Positions 1 to 8,695 of a DNA stretch of 64,000 nucleotides are shown here, piece after piece. This DNA is from Nocardiopsis flavescens (GTDB taxonomy: Bacteria; Actinomycetota; Actinomycetes; Streptosporangiales; Streptosporangiaceae). Position numbers and translations under genes: made by a program. Numbering within the stretch: position 1 is the stretch's first letter; each line of letters begins with the position of its first letter. The stretch is taken from NCBI RefSeq assembly GCF_900141985.1, contig NZ_FQZK01000007.1, positions 186,001 to 250,000 on the forward strand. Direction: 5' to 3'. The notes beneath the pieces were generated by a model. It was not told where the DNA came from and did not search any database. It worked only from the letters and a program-made list of their open reading frames with translations.

Positions 1-1098
1 GGGGGACGCCCGGCGCAGCCGCTGCAACGCGGCCACCGCGCCGTGTGCGTCGCCAACGTCGGTATACGCCCGCGCGACGTCCAACAGCAGCCACGTCCGC
101 CAGCTGGGCGGGGTGTCAGCGCTCAGCCGCATCCCCTTCGCCAACTCCAGGGCCTCGTCCGGGCGCTTGTGCTGCACGGCCAGGCGCACCCGCTCGATGC
201 GCACCGACGAGCGGCTGAAGATCGACACCGACCGGCCGTCCCTGGGCGGAGGCAGCTTCGGCAACCGGCGCGCCTGCTGCTCGGCGGTCGCCATCATGTC
301 CTTGGCCTGCTCGTAGTCGCCCGACCGCGCCGCGCTGGTGGCGCCGCTCATGACCAGCCCGCCCCAGACCCGCAGGCTGGCGGCGGTGTCGGTGCCGACC
401 TCGCGCTCAACACCGTCAGCCGCGTGGATGACCAGGTTCCCGGCGTCGTCAAGGCGGTTCTGGCGCTGGTACGCCCACGCCACCGACCCGAACACCATCG
501 GGGCCAGCAACGGGTCACCCGAGTTGTCGGCCGCGCCCGCTGCGCGCTCCAGGCTGGCCAGCGCCAGGTCGGTCTTGCCCAGCCGGATGGCCAGGTGTCC
601 GGCGAGCTGGAGCGCCTTGCCGAGCGCGTGCTCGCCCTCGGCCCGGCTGTGGCCGGACCCCACGGCGGCGGCAAGCCGGGCGTCGGCGATGATGCCTGGC
701 AGCACATCCAGCAGCCGCCCGAACTGGGCACCGTGGTACAGGCTCCAGCCGTCGGACACCTCGGCGCGCAGCAGCGGCAGCGACAGAGACTCGGCCGCGT
801 CGCGCGGGGCCGGGGGTGCGAACAGCGGGGGCATAATCGCTCGGCGCAGCGCGACCAGTTGCGGCGGTTCGGCGTCGCCGTTGGAGGGCACGGCGGGCGG
901 GTCGCCGAGCAGGGTGGTCAGCTCCACACCCAGGCCGGTGGCCAGGGCGTGCAGGGTGGGTAGCCGGGCGCTGTGCTTGCGCTGCTGCTCCAGCTTGCGA
1001 ACGACGTCGACGGACACGCCCGACCGCTCGGCCAGCCCCTCCTGGGTCAGGTCGGCAACACGGCGCAGTTGGGCGAGTCGTACCCCGAGGTGCTCCAT
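1..1098 (-). CDS. XRE-family helix-turn-helix regulator with TPR-like C-terminal part (3' end cut by window edge)
   Basis: The frame is open from an ATG at 1098 to the window edge (366 codons seen). Residues 1-65 form a Cro/C1-type helix-turn-helix with the typical pattern (LRRVADLTQEGLAERSGVS, then VVRKLEQ and LATGLGV). The rest is Ala/Leu-rich helical sequence resembling the TPR-like sensor half of actinobacterial XRE regulators. It is GC-rich like the core genome, unlike the two genes upstream of it on the same strand. It may regulate the neighbouring pair or a gene outside the window. The start is chosen because the helix-turn-helix begins at residue 4. The C-terminus is not visible. Confidence 0.8.
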   Translation of the reverse strand, partial: MEHLGVRLAQLRRVADLTQEGLAERSGVSVDVVRKLEQQRKHSARLPTLHALATGLGVELTTLLGDPPAVPSNGDAEPPQLVALRRAIMPPLFAPPAPRDAAESLSLPLLRAEVSDGWSLYHGAQFGRLLDVLPGIIADARLAAAVGSGHSRAEGEHALGKALQLAGHLAIRLGKTDLALASLERAAGAADNSGDPLLAPMVFGSVAWAYQRQNRLDDAGNLVIHAADGVEREVGTDTAASLRVWGGLVMSGATSAARSGDYEQAKDMMATAEQQARRLPKLPPPRDGRSVSIFSRSSVRIERVRLAVQHKRPDEALELAKGMRLSADTPPSWRTWLLLDVARAYTDVGDAHGAVAALQRLRRASP

Positions 1099-1189
1099 GC
1101 CGACATGCTATTGACCGCGTCCACTGCCCGACAGCGGGTTCGGGAACGAGCACTGCCGCCGCGCCGCTGGGCCGTGCCCGCTCCAACCG

Positions 1190-2149
1190 TCAGGACTCAC
1201 CCCGAGGAGTATCAACATACTCAGGAATCTCGGACTGGTGCCCATCAACCGAAAGTAGCCTGTAGTGCCTCTGGCTGACTTTCCCAGAGAAGGAACGCTC
1301 GACTACCACTTCTAGAGTAACGTCAACCTCTCGGTCAATGTTTTCCCGAACAGCAGACATCAAAGATTCGTCTACATAGCCATGAATCTCTGGCGCTTTC
1401 TCTGGCTCGAAGTAGAAAATTTGCCGACGAGTCCGAAGGCCATCTAGCCGCCCACGCATGCGGACAACCGACCTGTCCTCGTGAGTCATCTCAAGCTTCT
1501 GAGCGATCTTTCGAACCTGAACAGGAGTCACCCGAGAAACGATCTTCTCCCCCGAAGATGACTTGAACTGAAACCCGATCTCTATATCTGAGTTCAGCTT
1601 AAAAACAAGATCAGCCACAGCTCGACGCACAACAGGGGAAGCCCCCATCAATGACTCGATCGAAGCGTCATCATTCTCACCCTCAGGAAGAGCACGAATC
1701 AGCTCGGCTAGGCCAACCTCGGCCCAACTGGGACCTGAAAGAGGAACGCTTTCTTCGTTATCTTCATCATAAAAAGTCTTATCCGGAACAAGATGCACCT
1801 TGAGCGAGGCAAACGAAGCTGACACTACATTGAAGCGAGCCAGCGAGAAATCTCCAGAACTCAAACGAGATACGTCAGCACGCCTAAGGCGCCGAGCCTT
1901 TGCAAGTCGAGCGACGGCGCGCTGAACTCGACGCAAAAGCTCACCGGCGTCACTAGCCGATACGGCATGGCCTTGAGATTTCACGTCGACCATGTGAATC
2001 TCAAAATCAGGTTGGGCAACCGGGGCTAGTTCTTTAAACTTACTAGCAGCAGCCGCCAAAGATGCTTGCCGAATACCGGCGAGAGGTCCCCCTCTTTGGG
2101 CGTTCTCCACTGCCCTAAGATGCAGGAGGCGGAGATCATTCTCTACCAT
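1190..2149 (-). CDS. Unrecognised 319-residue protein, partner of the DUF6932-like gene
   Basis: I do not recognise this family. The ATG at 2149 lies inside the end of the upstream gene (7-base overlap), so the two are probably translationally coupled. There is no signal peptide, membrane segment or obvious catalytic motif. The N-terminal third is Ala/Arg-rich and helical (DAGELLRRVQRAVARLAKA). The middle is acidic. The last 90 residues look beta-rich (GRLDGLRTRRQIFYFE, then VDVTLEVVVERSF and YRLLSVDG), perhaps a small barrel; that is inference. Base composition is much more AT-rich than the flanking core genes, and ACT/TCT/AAA-type codons are common, which suggests recent transfer. Confidence 0.8.
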   Translation of the reverse strand: MVENDLRLLHLRAVENAQRGGPLAGIRQASLAAAASKFKELAPVAQPDFEIHMVDVKSQGHAVSASDAGELLRRVQRAVARLAKARRLRRADVSRLSSGDFSLARFNVVSASFASLKVHLVPDKTFYDEDNEESVPLSGPSWAEVGLAELIRALPEGENDDASIESLMGASPVVRRAVADLVFKLNSDIEIGFQFKSSSGEKIVSRVTPVQVRKIAQKLEMTHEDRSVVRMRGRLDGLRTRRQIFYFEPEKAPEIHGYVDESLMSAVRENIDREVDVTLEVVVERSFSGKVSQRHYRLLSVDGHQSEIPEYVDTPRGES

Positions 2150-2706
2150 GACACCTCCAGGTAACCCTTCGTCACGCCCGGGACTGTCTCCCCATCCGCG
2201 CCTTTAACACTCGACCAAAGCTGATCAAACTCCTTGAGCGCGTCCGCATCTGTCGACAAGGCCAGGAAGCAGTCGACCAGCCCTCCCATGGGCTGCACGC
2301 GATCCAAAGCAGTGCGGGGAGCACCCGAGAAAACCTGCTGGAGCGTCAGGAGTTGCATGAGCTGGTCTTCTTGCTCCGGGGTCACTCTGGAGGCAACCGA
2401 AGGGTCTACGACGATGAAGATGTCGATGTCCTTGGGTTCCTCTGCCTTGTGGGTACAGAAGCCGCCATCGATCCAGAGAGTTCCACTCGCGAGGATCTTC
2501 CGGATGAGAGAGAAGTGAAGCTTAAAAGCATCGAAGATAACTTCTCGCGCTTGCCGATGTGGAGCGTTCTCTACGAAGGTTTCGTAAATTTCTTCAACGC
2601 TCACGGCATGTCGGCCATCGGGCAAGCGGCCCTCCGGGGTGAGCTGGAGGATGGCAGCCCCCTCTAGTCTCTGCCCTGCCAAGGGCCGAACGTCTACGAG
2701 GGACAT
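2143..2706 (-). CDS. DUF6932-like protein with nucleotidyltransferase signature
   Basis: The 187-residue protein shows the layout I associate with DUF6932: an N-terminal GRLPDGRHAVSVEEI segment, a helical stretch, then LWIDGGFCTHK followed by PKDIDIFIVVD. This fits the pol-beta nucleotidyltransferase pattern G[GS]-x(9-13)-DxD, with Gly81-Gly82, Asp93 and Asp95. Asp145 in GGLVDCFLA could be the third acidic ligand. Whether it transfers nucleotides to protein, RNA or small molecules cannot be told. The ATG at 2706 follows a strong GGAGG. It heads a two-gene unit with the overlapping 319-residue gene. MNT-type toxin-antitoxin and defence roles are possible but unproven. Confidence 0.75.
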   Translation of the reverse strand: MSLVDVRPLAGQRLEGAAILQLTPEGRLPDGRHAVSVEEIYETFVENAPHRQAREVIFDAFKLHFSLIRKILASGTLWIDGGFCTHKAEEPKDIDIFIVVDPSVASRVTPEQEDQLMQLLTLQQVFSGAPRTALDRVQPMGGLVDCFLALSTDADALKEFDQLWSSVKGADGETVPGVTKGYLEVSW

Positions 2707-2862
2707 ACTCTACCCCCACCTCCCTCCGAGGGGCCTGCGTACGGTCAAACCGGGCTTTGCAAGCACCCTACGTGGGCCGGGTGACAGATCCCTCGCAGAG
2801 GCTTGCCTATGTTAACCCCGTCTGTCCCCGAACGACAGGCTGCCCCCCAGCGCGCCCGACGC

Positions 2863-3747
2863 TTACGAGACGTCCAGGACGAACGGCACGACCCCAGCCG
2901 GACCCAGAGCGGATGCCCCGGAAACAGGCGTGGGGACGGCCATGAGCACCCGGTGCAGCTCGGCGGCGTGCGAGGCGGTGTTGAGCGCCCCGCTGCGCCG
3001 ACCGGCCTCCACCACGACGGTGCCGGGGGTGAGGGCGGCGATCAGCCGGTTGCGGACGAGGAAGTCTTTGGCGGTGGGACGGGCGCCGACCGGGCGCTCG
3101 CTCACCAGGACCCCGGTCCGGGCGATGTCGGCGAACAGGCCCGCGTGGCCGCGCGGGTAGTCCACATCCGGTCCGCAGGCGAGCACGACCACGGTGGCGC
3201 CCGCGGCGTGGGCCGCCCGGTGCGCGGCGCCGTCGATGCCGTACGCCCCGCCGGAGACCACCGTGACCGAGCGCTCGGCCAGGTCGTAGGCGATCTCGGC
3301 GGCGACGTGCTCACCGTAGGAGGTGGCCGCCCGCGAGCCGACGATGGCCGCAGAGCGCAGGCACAGGTTGCGCAGGTCGCCCCGGCCGCGCACCCACAGC
3401 CCGTGGGAGCGGCGCCCGCCGGGGGCGTCCAGCGCCTCCAGGCGGCCGGGCCACTCGGGGTCGCCCGGGGCCACGAACCTCACCCCGGCCGCCGCCGAGG
3501 CCGCCAGCAGGGCGTCGACGTCCACCCCGGCGGCCCTCGCGTGCCAGCGCGTCCAGCGCTGTGCCACCCGCTCCCGGTCCACGACGGTCTCCCCGTCCCC
3601 CGGAACGGTCGGCGGCGGTGCGCCGGCCACCAGCTCCGCCCACACCCGTGCGGCGCCGTGCTCGCCGAGTACCGCCCCCAGCCACGGGTCCCCCGGCGGC
3701 GCCACCGCCGTCAGCGCCGCCAGGGCCCGCACCTCGTCCTCGTCCAC
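2863..3747 (-). CDS. dprA: DNA-processing protein DprA, C-terminally shortened
   Basis: DprA binds incoming single-stranded DNA and loads RecA during transformation. The Rossmann-like core is clear: VGSRAATSYGEHVA, VVSGGAYGIDGAAHRAA, RNRLIAALTPGTVVVEAG and SGALNTASHAAELHRV. The GTG at 3747 is chosen because a GGGAGG sits just upstream; this gives 294 residues. The family normally continues after the VPGPV motif with an LIR-type segment and a winged-helix tail. Here VPTPVSGASALG is followed by about ten unrelated residues and a stop. The tail is therefore missing, and the AT-richer accessory pair begins 156 bases further on. Core catalytic/DNA-binding residues remain, so partial function is possible. 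Confidence 0.85.
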   Translation of the reverse strand: MDEDEVRALAALTAVAPPGDPWLGAVLGEHGAARVWAELVAGAPPPTVPGDGETVVDRERVAQRWTRWHARAAGVDVDALLAASAAAGVRFVAPGDPEWPGRLEALDAPGGRRSHGLWVRGRGDLRNLCLRSAAIVGSRAATSYGEHVAAEIAYDLAERSVTVVSGGAYGIDGAAHRAAHAAGATVVVLACGPDVDYPRGHAGLFADIARTGVLVSERPVGARPTAKDFLVRNRLIAALTPGTVVVEAGRRSGALNTASHAAELHRVLMAVPTPVSGASALGPAGVVPFVLDVS

Positions 3748-3883
3748 CGCGTCCCTCCCGTCCCGTCCACCCCTGTCGACGCCCCGCGAAGCGCCCTTCC
3801 CTGCCGTCCCCGTCGGCCCCCGCCTCCCCGGGGGAACGTCTCCCCCCGCCCCGCGGACGCGTACCGCCCCGCGCGCCCGCCTC

Positions 3884-4334
3884 GGCCCCGTGGACACGCA
3901 CCGCACCGGGCAACCGACATCCCCGGTTCAAGGACCGCGCGGGAGCGGTTCCGTAAGGCAACACCGGCCAGGCACCCCGGGACCGTCCACGGAGCCGGGT
4001 GCGAACGACCGGGGTCGAGCCGCAACACCCCCGGGGATACGGCCGCCCCCGAACAGCACCTCTACCGGACCCCGCACCGGCCGAACACCCCGCGACCGCC
4101 CACCGCTCCGGGTGCCAACGACCGGGCCCGAGCCACCACACCCCGGGAGACACACCCGGCCCCGAAGACCCACCGCACCGGACCCGGACAAGACCTCCAC
4201 CGGACCCCGCACCGGCCGAACACCCCGCGACCGGGCGCCGGCCCCCGGCAGGGAACCGGGGTGTGGGCCCCGTGGACACGCGCCTCCCCGGGTGACCGAC
4301 ACCCCCGGTTCGGGGCCCGCGCGGGGGCGGTTCC
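3884..4334. repeat. Internally repeated GC-rich spacer between dprA and yifB
   Basis: The 604-base gap 3748-4351 contains two nested sets of imperfect direct repeats. A 69-base unit at 3884-3952 recurs at 4266-4334; both contain CCCCGTGGACACGC, then a CCCCGGTTC block and a GCGGTTCC end. A 40-base unit at 4058-4097 recurs at 4193-4232 (period 135) with about one mismatch; it contains CCGGACCCCGCACCGGCCG. A related ACGACCGGG-CGAGCC block occurs near 4003 and 4118. No convincing gene is present. Its role is unknown; it could be amplified regulatory or transcribed spacer sequence. Confidence 0.8.
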
Positions 4335-4351
4335 CGGGCCCGGGGCCCGGG

Positions 4352-5878
4352 TCACCAGGCGCGGCCGGACCACAGCGCGAAGGCATAGGCCACCTCCTCC
4401 TCTCCGGGGCGGTCGCGGTCGGCGAGGTCCGCCAGGGTCCAGGCGACCCTCAGCGTGCGGTCGACCCCGCGGGCGCTGATCCGCCCCTGGTCCATGGCGG
4501 TCCCCAGGATGCGCAGCGCCCCCTGCTCCACCGGGAAGTCCCGGCGCAGGTGGGCGCCGGGCACCTGGGCGTTGGTCGTCCACGGCGTGCGCTCCAGGCG
4601 CCCGGCGGCCCGGGACCGGGCCGCCAGCACCCGGGCGCCCACCACCGCCGAGGACTCGGCGAACGCCCGGTCGGCGAGCAGCTCGGCCCGCCCCACCTGG
4701 GGTAGCTCGACCTTGAGGTCGATCCGGTCCAGCAGCGGCCCCGAGATCCGCGAGAAGTACCGGCGCCGCTCCCCCGCGGGGCAGTCGCAGAGGGCGCCGG
4801 GTTTGGCGCAGGGGCAGGGGTTGGCCGCCATGACCAGCTGGAACCTGGCCGGGAAGGCGACCGTGGAGGAGGCCCGGGCCAGCACCACCTCCCCGCGCTC
4901 CAGCGGCTCGCGCAGCGAGTCCAGGACCCCCCTCCCGAACTGCGGGGCCTCGTCCACGAACAGCACCCCGCGGTGCGCCTTGGACACCCACCCCGGGGAC
5001 GGGTGCCCGCTGCCGCCGCCGATGATGGCCGAGCGGGTGGACGTGTGGTGGGGCGCGGCGAAGGGCGGCAGCGTGACCAGCGGGGAGCCCGCGGGGAGCA
5101 GGCCCGCCACCGAGTGGATGGCGGTGGCCTCCAGCGCGGCAGCGGCGTCCAGCCTGGGCAGCACCGTGGGCAGCCGCTCCGCCAGCAGGCTCTTGCCGGT
5201 CCCGGGCGGGCCGAGCATCATCAGGTTGTGCCCGCCCGCGGCGGCGATCTCCACCGCCCTCCGGGCGACCGGCTGTCCGAGTACGTCGGCCAGGTCGGGC
5301 TCGGCGTCGGCGGGACGGCGCGGTCGCGGTACCGGGTCGGGGGGCCGCCCCTCGGGCAGGAGGCCCTCCCGTGCCCAGCGGCACATCTCCTCCAGGGAGT
5401 CGACCGCGATCACCTCGATGTCCGGCACGAGGGCCGCCTCGGCGGCGTTGCCGCGGGCGACGACGAACCGGTCGTGGCCGCTCTCGCGGGCGGCGATCAC
5501 GGCGGGCAGCACCCCGCGCACCGGCCGGGTGCGCCCGTCCAGCCCCAGTTCGGCGATGAGGACCGAACCCGCCAGCGGGTCCGGTGGCACCGCTCCCTCG
5601 GCGGCCAGGACGGCGGCGGCGATGGCCAGGTCGAAGAGGCTGCCCGCCTTGGGCAGGCTGGCCGGGGAGAGGCTGATGGTGATCTGTCCGCTGGGCCAGG
5701 ACTCACCGCTGTTGGCCAGTGCGGCCCGGATGCGGTCGCGGGCCTCGCGCAGGGCCGCGTCGGGCAGGCCCACCAGGGTGACTCCGGGATCGCCGCCGCC
5801 CAGGTGCACCTCGATCTCGACGACGTGCCCCTCCACCCCCAGCAGCGCGACGCAGTGGGTGCGGGCGAGGGTGATCAC
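4352..5878 (-). CDS. YifB/ComM-family Mg-chelatase-like AAA+ ATPase
   Basis: Members of this family act as helicase-like branch-migration factors in recombination during natural transformation. The 508-residue length is normal. Order: N-terminal ChlI/lon-protease-like domain (about 20-140, with LVGLPDAAL and SLSPASLPKAGS), a Mg-chelatase AAA+ domain with Walker A GPPGTGKS near residue 215, Walker B GVLFVDEAPQ, a Cys-rich CPCAKPGALCDCP stretch typical of the family, sensor region GPLLDRIDL, and a C-terminal ARGVDRTLRVAWTLADL segment. It is upstream of dprA on the same strand, the usual yraN-yifB-dprA order, but long spacers separate the three. Confidence 0.95.
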   Translation of the reverse strand: MITLARTHCVALLGVEGHVVEIEVHLGGGDPGVTLVGLPDAALREARDRIRAALANSGESWPSGQITISLSPASLPKAGSLFDLAIAAAVLAAEGAVPPDPLAGSVLIAELGLDGRTRPVRGVLPAVIAARESGHDRFVVARGNAAEAALVPDIEVIAVDSLEEMCRWAREGLLPEGRPPDPVPRPRRPADAEPDLADVLGQPVARRAVEIAAAGGHNLMMLGPPGTGKSLLAERLPTVLPRLDAAAALEATAIHSVAGLLPAGSPLVTLPPFAAPHHTSTRSAIIGGGSGHPSPGWVSKAHRGVLFVDEAPQFGRGVLDSLREPLERGEVVLARASSTVAFPARFQLVMAANPCPCAKPGALCDCPAGERRRYFSRISGPLLDRIDLKVELPQVGRAELLADRAFAESSAVVGARVLAARSRAAGRLERTPWTTNAQVPGAHLRRDFPVEQGALRILGTAMDQGRISARGVDRTLRVAWTLADLADRDRPGEEEVAYAFALWSGRAW

Positions 5879-6215
5879 CGCGCCTCCCGACCGGGGGACG
5901 CCGCGAGCGCGCTGGGCGCGGGGTCCGCGGACACCCGCCGGCGGAGGAGACCGGGTGCCGTGGCCGGCTCCCCGGACCCGGGCCGCCCGGATCGGACACC
6001 GCCGTGCGGTCGGCGTCCGTCGCGGGCCACAGGGGACAGGGACCTACCGCGGGAGGGACCCCCGCGGGCGGCGGCCCGGCGGGAACGTACCCGTCCTCCG
6101 CCGCGGTCCGGGACCGGCGGCGCGTACGGCACGTCGGGCGGAGCGGGAGCCCGCCCCGCAGCGGCTCCCGGGCGCGGGCGGACACCGGTGCGCGGGGAGC
6201 GCGAACGCGGGGCGT
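5879..6215. other. 337-base spacer without a gene
   Basis: This spacer lies between yraN and yifB, which often overlap or nearly touch in actinomycetes. I see only very GC-rich sequence; all open frames in it are low-complexity Arg/Pro/Gly shadows. I see no clear promoter, terminator or RNA. Confidence 0.6.
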
Positions 6216-6581
6216 TCATGACAGGCCCCGCTCGTGGGACACGTACACCCGGCCGTCGCGGAGCAACACGCCCAGCCCGTCCACGCGCAGCGGACGGCCG
6301 GGCACCCGGCGCGCACGGGCCCAGGCCCCGCCCAGCCGGTACAGCCTTCTGCGCTTGCGCCACCCGATGGCCTCCACCGGATGGCCGTGGAAGAGCCGCG
6401 TGCGGGTCTTGACCTCGGCGACGACCAGGACGGGGCCGTCCCGGGCCACGATGTCGATCTCCCCGGCGGGGCACCGCCAGTTGCGGTCCACCACACGTAT
6501 CCCGGCTCGCTCCAGGAACGCGGCGGCCAGCTCCTCACCGAGACCGCCCAGGTCCCTCCGGTACGCGGCGTACACGTCCAC
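6216..6581 (-). CDS. YraN/UPF0102 family nuclease-like protein
   Basis: This is a small protein of the PD-(D/E)xK-like UPF0102 family with no settled role. The signature is complete: GEELAAAFLERAGIRVVDRNW, then GEIDIVARDGPVLVVAEVKTR with the Asp and Glu-x-Lys expected at the active site, and a C-terminal basic segment. Upstream, GGGAGG directly touches the first possible GTG (6590), so I place the start at the GTG at 6581, eight bases after it; this gives 121 residues. It precedes yifB and dprA in the competence-associated cluster. Confidence 0.93.
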   Translation of the reverse strand: MDVYAAYRRDLGGLGEELAAAFLERAGIRVVDRNWRCPAGEIDIVARDGPVLVVAEVKTRTRLFHGHPVEAIGWRKRRRLYRLGGAWARARRVPGRPLRVDGLGVLLRDGRVYVSHERGLS

Positions 6582-6660
6582 GTCGACCACCTCCCGTTAC
6601 CACGGTCGGTGATCGGGCGGCGTCCCGCCAGGGCCGATCTTTTTCTGTGGATAACCGGGG

Positions 6661-6987
6661 TCAGTCCCGGCCGCCCTCCGCGGGGGGCAGCTCGATGTCG
6701 GCCTTGGTGATCTCCTCGACGTTGACGTCCTTGAACGTCACGACGCGGACGTTGCGGACGAACCTGGCCGGGCGGTACATGTCCCAGACCCAGGCGTCCT
6801 CCATCACGACCTCGAAGTACATCTCGCCGTTCTCGGTGGAACGCGGCTGCAGGTCGACGTGGTTGGTCAGGTAGAACCGCCGCTCGGTCTCCACGACGTA
6901 GCCGAACAGCCCCACGACGTCCCGGTACTCGCGATAGAGCTGAAGCTCCATCTCGGCCTCGTACTTCTCCAGGTCCTCAGAACTCAT
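6661..6987 (-). CDS. DUF2469 family protein
   Basis: This 108-residue acidic cytoplasmic protein belongs to DUF2469, a family almost confined to Actinobacteria and conserved beside the rplS-lepB-yraN cluster. The recognisable core is MSSEDLEKYEAEMELQLYRE at the N-terminus, followed by FGYVVETERRFYLTN and FEVVMEDAWVWDMYRPARFV. The function is unknown. The start ATG at 6987 agrees with the conserved N-terminus of the family. It lies between lepB and yraN on the same strand. Confidence 0.93.
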   Translation of the reverse strand: MSSEDLEKYEAEMELQLYREYRDVVGLFGYVVETERRFYLTNHVDLQPRSTENGEMYFEVVMEDAWVWDMYRPARFVRNVRVVTFKDVNVEEITKADIELPPAEGGRD

Positions 6988-7198
6988 CCACGTGCTCGCT
7001 TTCGTCTGCAGTCTCCGGCCGGGGTGTCCGGTTCCTCCCTGTCATCCACACGTCGTCGGCCTCCGCTCTGTTCCCAACGGGGGGAGGCCCGGGGACGTTC
7101 CGCGCAAGACCCACAGGGTCTTTGCTCCATCATGCGTCACGGAACGGGCTTTCGTGCCCGGACGAGAGGATTTCCTCGGATCCTCGCCCTCCGGTGCG

Positions 7199-8062
7199 TC
7201 AGGAGCCGTCGTCGTTCAGCCGCGCGAAGGTGTCCGGGGCTCCCAGGCCGCCGGCCTGGGAGAAGGGCCAGATGATGACGAACGCCCGCCCGACCACGTG
7301 GTCGATGGGCACCGCCCCTCCCCCGGGGTTGCCCTGGTTGCGCCGGGAGTCGGAGGAGATCGCGCGGTGGTCGCCCATCACCCACACGTGCCCGTCCGGC
7401 ACCGTGACCGGGCCGAACGTCTCGTGCGAGGCCAGGCTGCCGGGGTAGAGGTACTCCTCCTCGTCCAGGGGGACGCCGTTGACCGTGACCCGCTGCTGCT
7501 CGTCGCAGCACTCCACCACGTCGCCGGGCAGGCCGATGACCCGCTTGATGTACTCCTTGCCGGTGGGCGCCGCGCCCAGCTGCTGCTGCACCCAGGTGAA
7601 GCCGCGCGAGACCGGGTTGGTCGGCTCGGGCACCACCACGGTGTTGGGGTCGTCCCACGACCCGTCGCCGTTGAAGACGACGACCTCGCCGCGCCGGATG
7701 TCCCGGACCTCGTAGACGACCTTGTTGACGAGTACGCGGTCCCCGACCAGCAAGGTGTTCTCCATCGACCCGGAGGGGATGTAGAAGGCCTGCATCACCC
7801 AGGTCCTGATCACGAACGCCAGCACCAGGGCGATCACGATGAGGATGGGCAGTTCCTTCCAGAACGACCCCTGCTTGTCCTTGCTCATCCGCGTGTCCGC
7901 CTTCTCCCCCGCCTCGTCGTCCTCGGCTTCGGAGACAGCACTGGCTCCCGAGTCCTGATCGGACTCGGGAGCCAGTGGGGAGTCGTGCTCCTGCGGGCCG
8001 GGCCGGGCGGAATCCTCGTCCTGAACCCCGTCCGAGCCGAGGTCCCTGTCATCTGTGTTCAT
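7199..8062 (-). CDS. lepB: Signal peptidase I
   Basis: This enzyme removes signal peptides from exported proteins at the outer face of the membrane. The 287-residue protein has a long acidic cytoplasmic N-terminus (residues 1-65), one membrane segment (about 70-88), the catalytic serine in PSGSM (Ser99) and the general-base lysine in YIKRVIGLPGD (Lys173). The later family boxes GHVWVMGDHRAISSDSR and VVGRAFVIIWP are intact. Only one lepB copy is present here, whereas Streptomyces carries a tandem set at this location. It is downstream of rplS on the same strand, with a 62-base gap. Confidence 0.96.
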   Translation of the reverse strand: MNTDDRDLGSDGVQDEDSARPGPQEHDSPLAPESDQDSGASAVSEAEDDEAGEKADTRMSKDKQGSFWKELPILIVIALVLAFVIRTWVMQAFYIPSGSMENTLLVGDRVLVNKVVYEVRDIRRGEVVVFNGDGSWDDPNTVVVPEPTNPVSRGFTWVQQQLGAAPTGKEYIKRVIGLPGDVVECCDEQQRVTVNGVPLDEEEYLYPGSLASHETFGPVTVPDGHVWVMGDHRAISSDSRRNQGNPGGGAVPIDHVVGRAFVIIWPFSQAGGLGAPDTFARLNDDGS

Positions 8063-8124
8063 CGTGCCGAAGCCTATACCTCGCGGGAAAACCGCGGGGG
8101 TGGCTTCGGAGAGGAACCGGACGA

Positions 8125-8484
8125 CTACTTGACGACGGGCTCGCGGCGCTCGCGGATGCGGGCGGCCTTGCCGCGCAGGTCGCGGAGGTAGTACAGCTTG
8201 GCGCGGCGGACGCGGCCGCGGGCGGCGACCTCGTACTTCTCGATGGCCGGGGTGTGGATCGGGAAGGTCCGCTCCACGCCGACGCCGTAGCTCACCTTGC
8301 GGACGGTGAAGGTCTCCCGGTTGCCCGAGCCCTGGCGGCGGATGACAACGCCCTTGAAGACCTGGACACGGGTACGGGTGCCCTCGGTCACGCGCACGTG
8401 AACGTTGAGGGTGTCACCGGGGCGGAACTCCGGGACGTCGGAACGCAGCTGGGCCTTCTCCAGCTCCTGAATGACGGTGTGCAT
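8125..8484 (-). CDS. rplS: 50S ribosomal protein L19
   Basis: L19 sits at the 30S/50S interface. The sequence from [18 protein letters not shown] to [18 protein letters not shown] is a full-length L19 (119 residues). A longer frame upstream exists, but the ATG at 8484 matches the family N-terminus and has GAGG about nine bases before it. It is the last ribosomal gene of the rpsP-khpA-rimM-trmD-rplS run. A 211-base gap separates it from trmD, so it may have its own leader. Confidence 0.97.
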   Translation of the reverse strand: MHTVIQELEKAQLRSDVPEFRPGDTLNVHVRVTEGTRTRVQVFKGVVIRRQGSGNRETFTVRKVSYGVGVERTFPIHTPAIEKYEVAARGRVRRAKLYYLRDLRGKAARIRERREPVVK

Positions 8485-8695
8485 CTCGCGAATCCTCATC
8501 AATAGCGCACCGCGCCCCACCCCGCCGCAGGCGTGCGGGGGTGCGCGGGCGATGGCCCGTAAGGGTCGGACTGTCGAACCGCCCGGGTGACCGACACAGA
8601 GGCCGACGTCGTACCGCCGGCATGCGGATGCCTAGGGGTCACCAGGGGGAACCCACCCAGTCTGCCACATCCGCGGCGGCGGACCGAACGCCTGC

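Noticed and set aside
2803..4705. Long plus-strand frames across the dprA-yifB spacer, some with repeated peptides
   Set aside because: The repeated peptides simply translate the DNA repeats; composition is Pro/Arg/Thr-rich with no ribosome binding site and it overlaps dprA.
8485..8520. N-terminal extension of L19 ([12 protein letters not shown])
   Set aside because: The family starts at MHTVIQELE, and a ribosome binding site is placed for the ATG at 8484.
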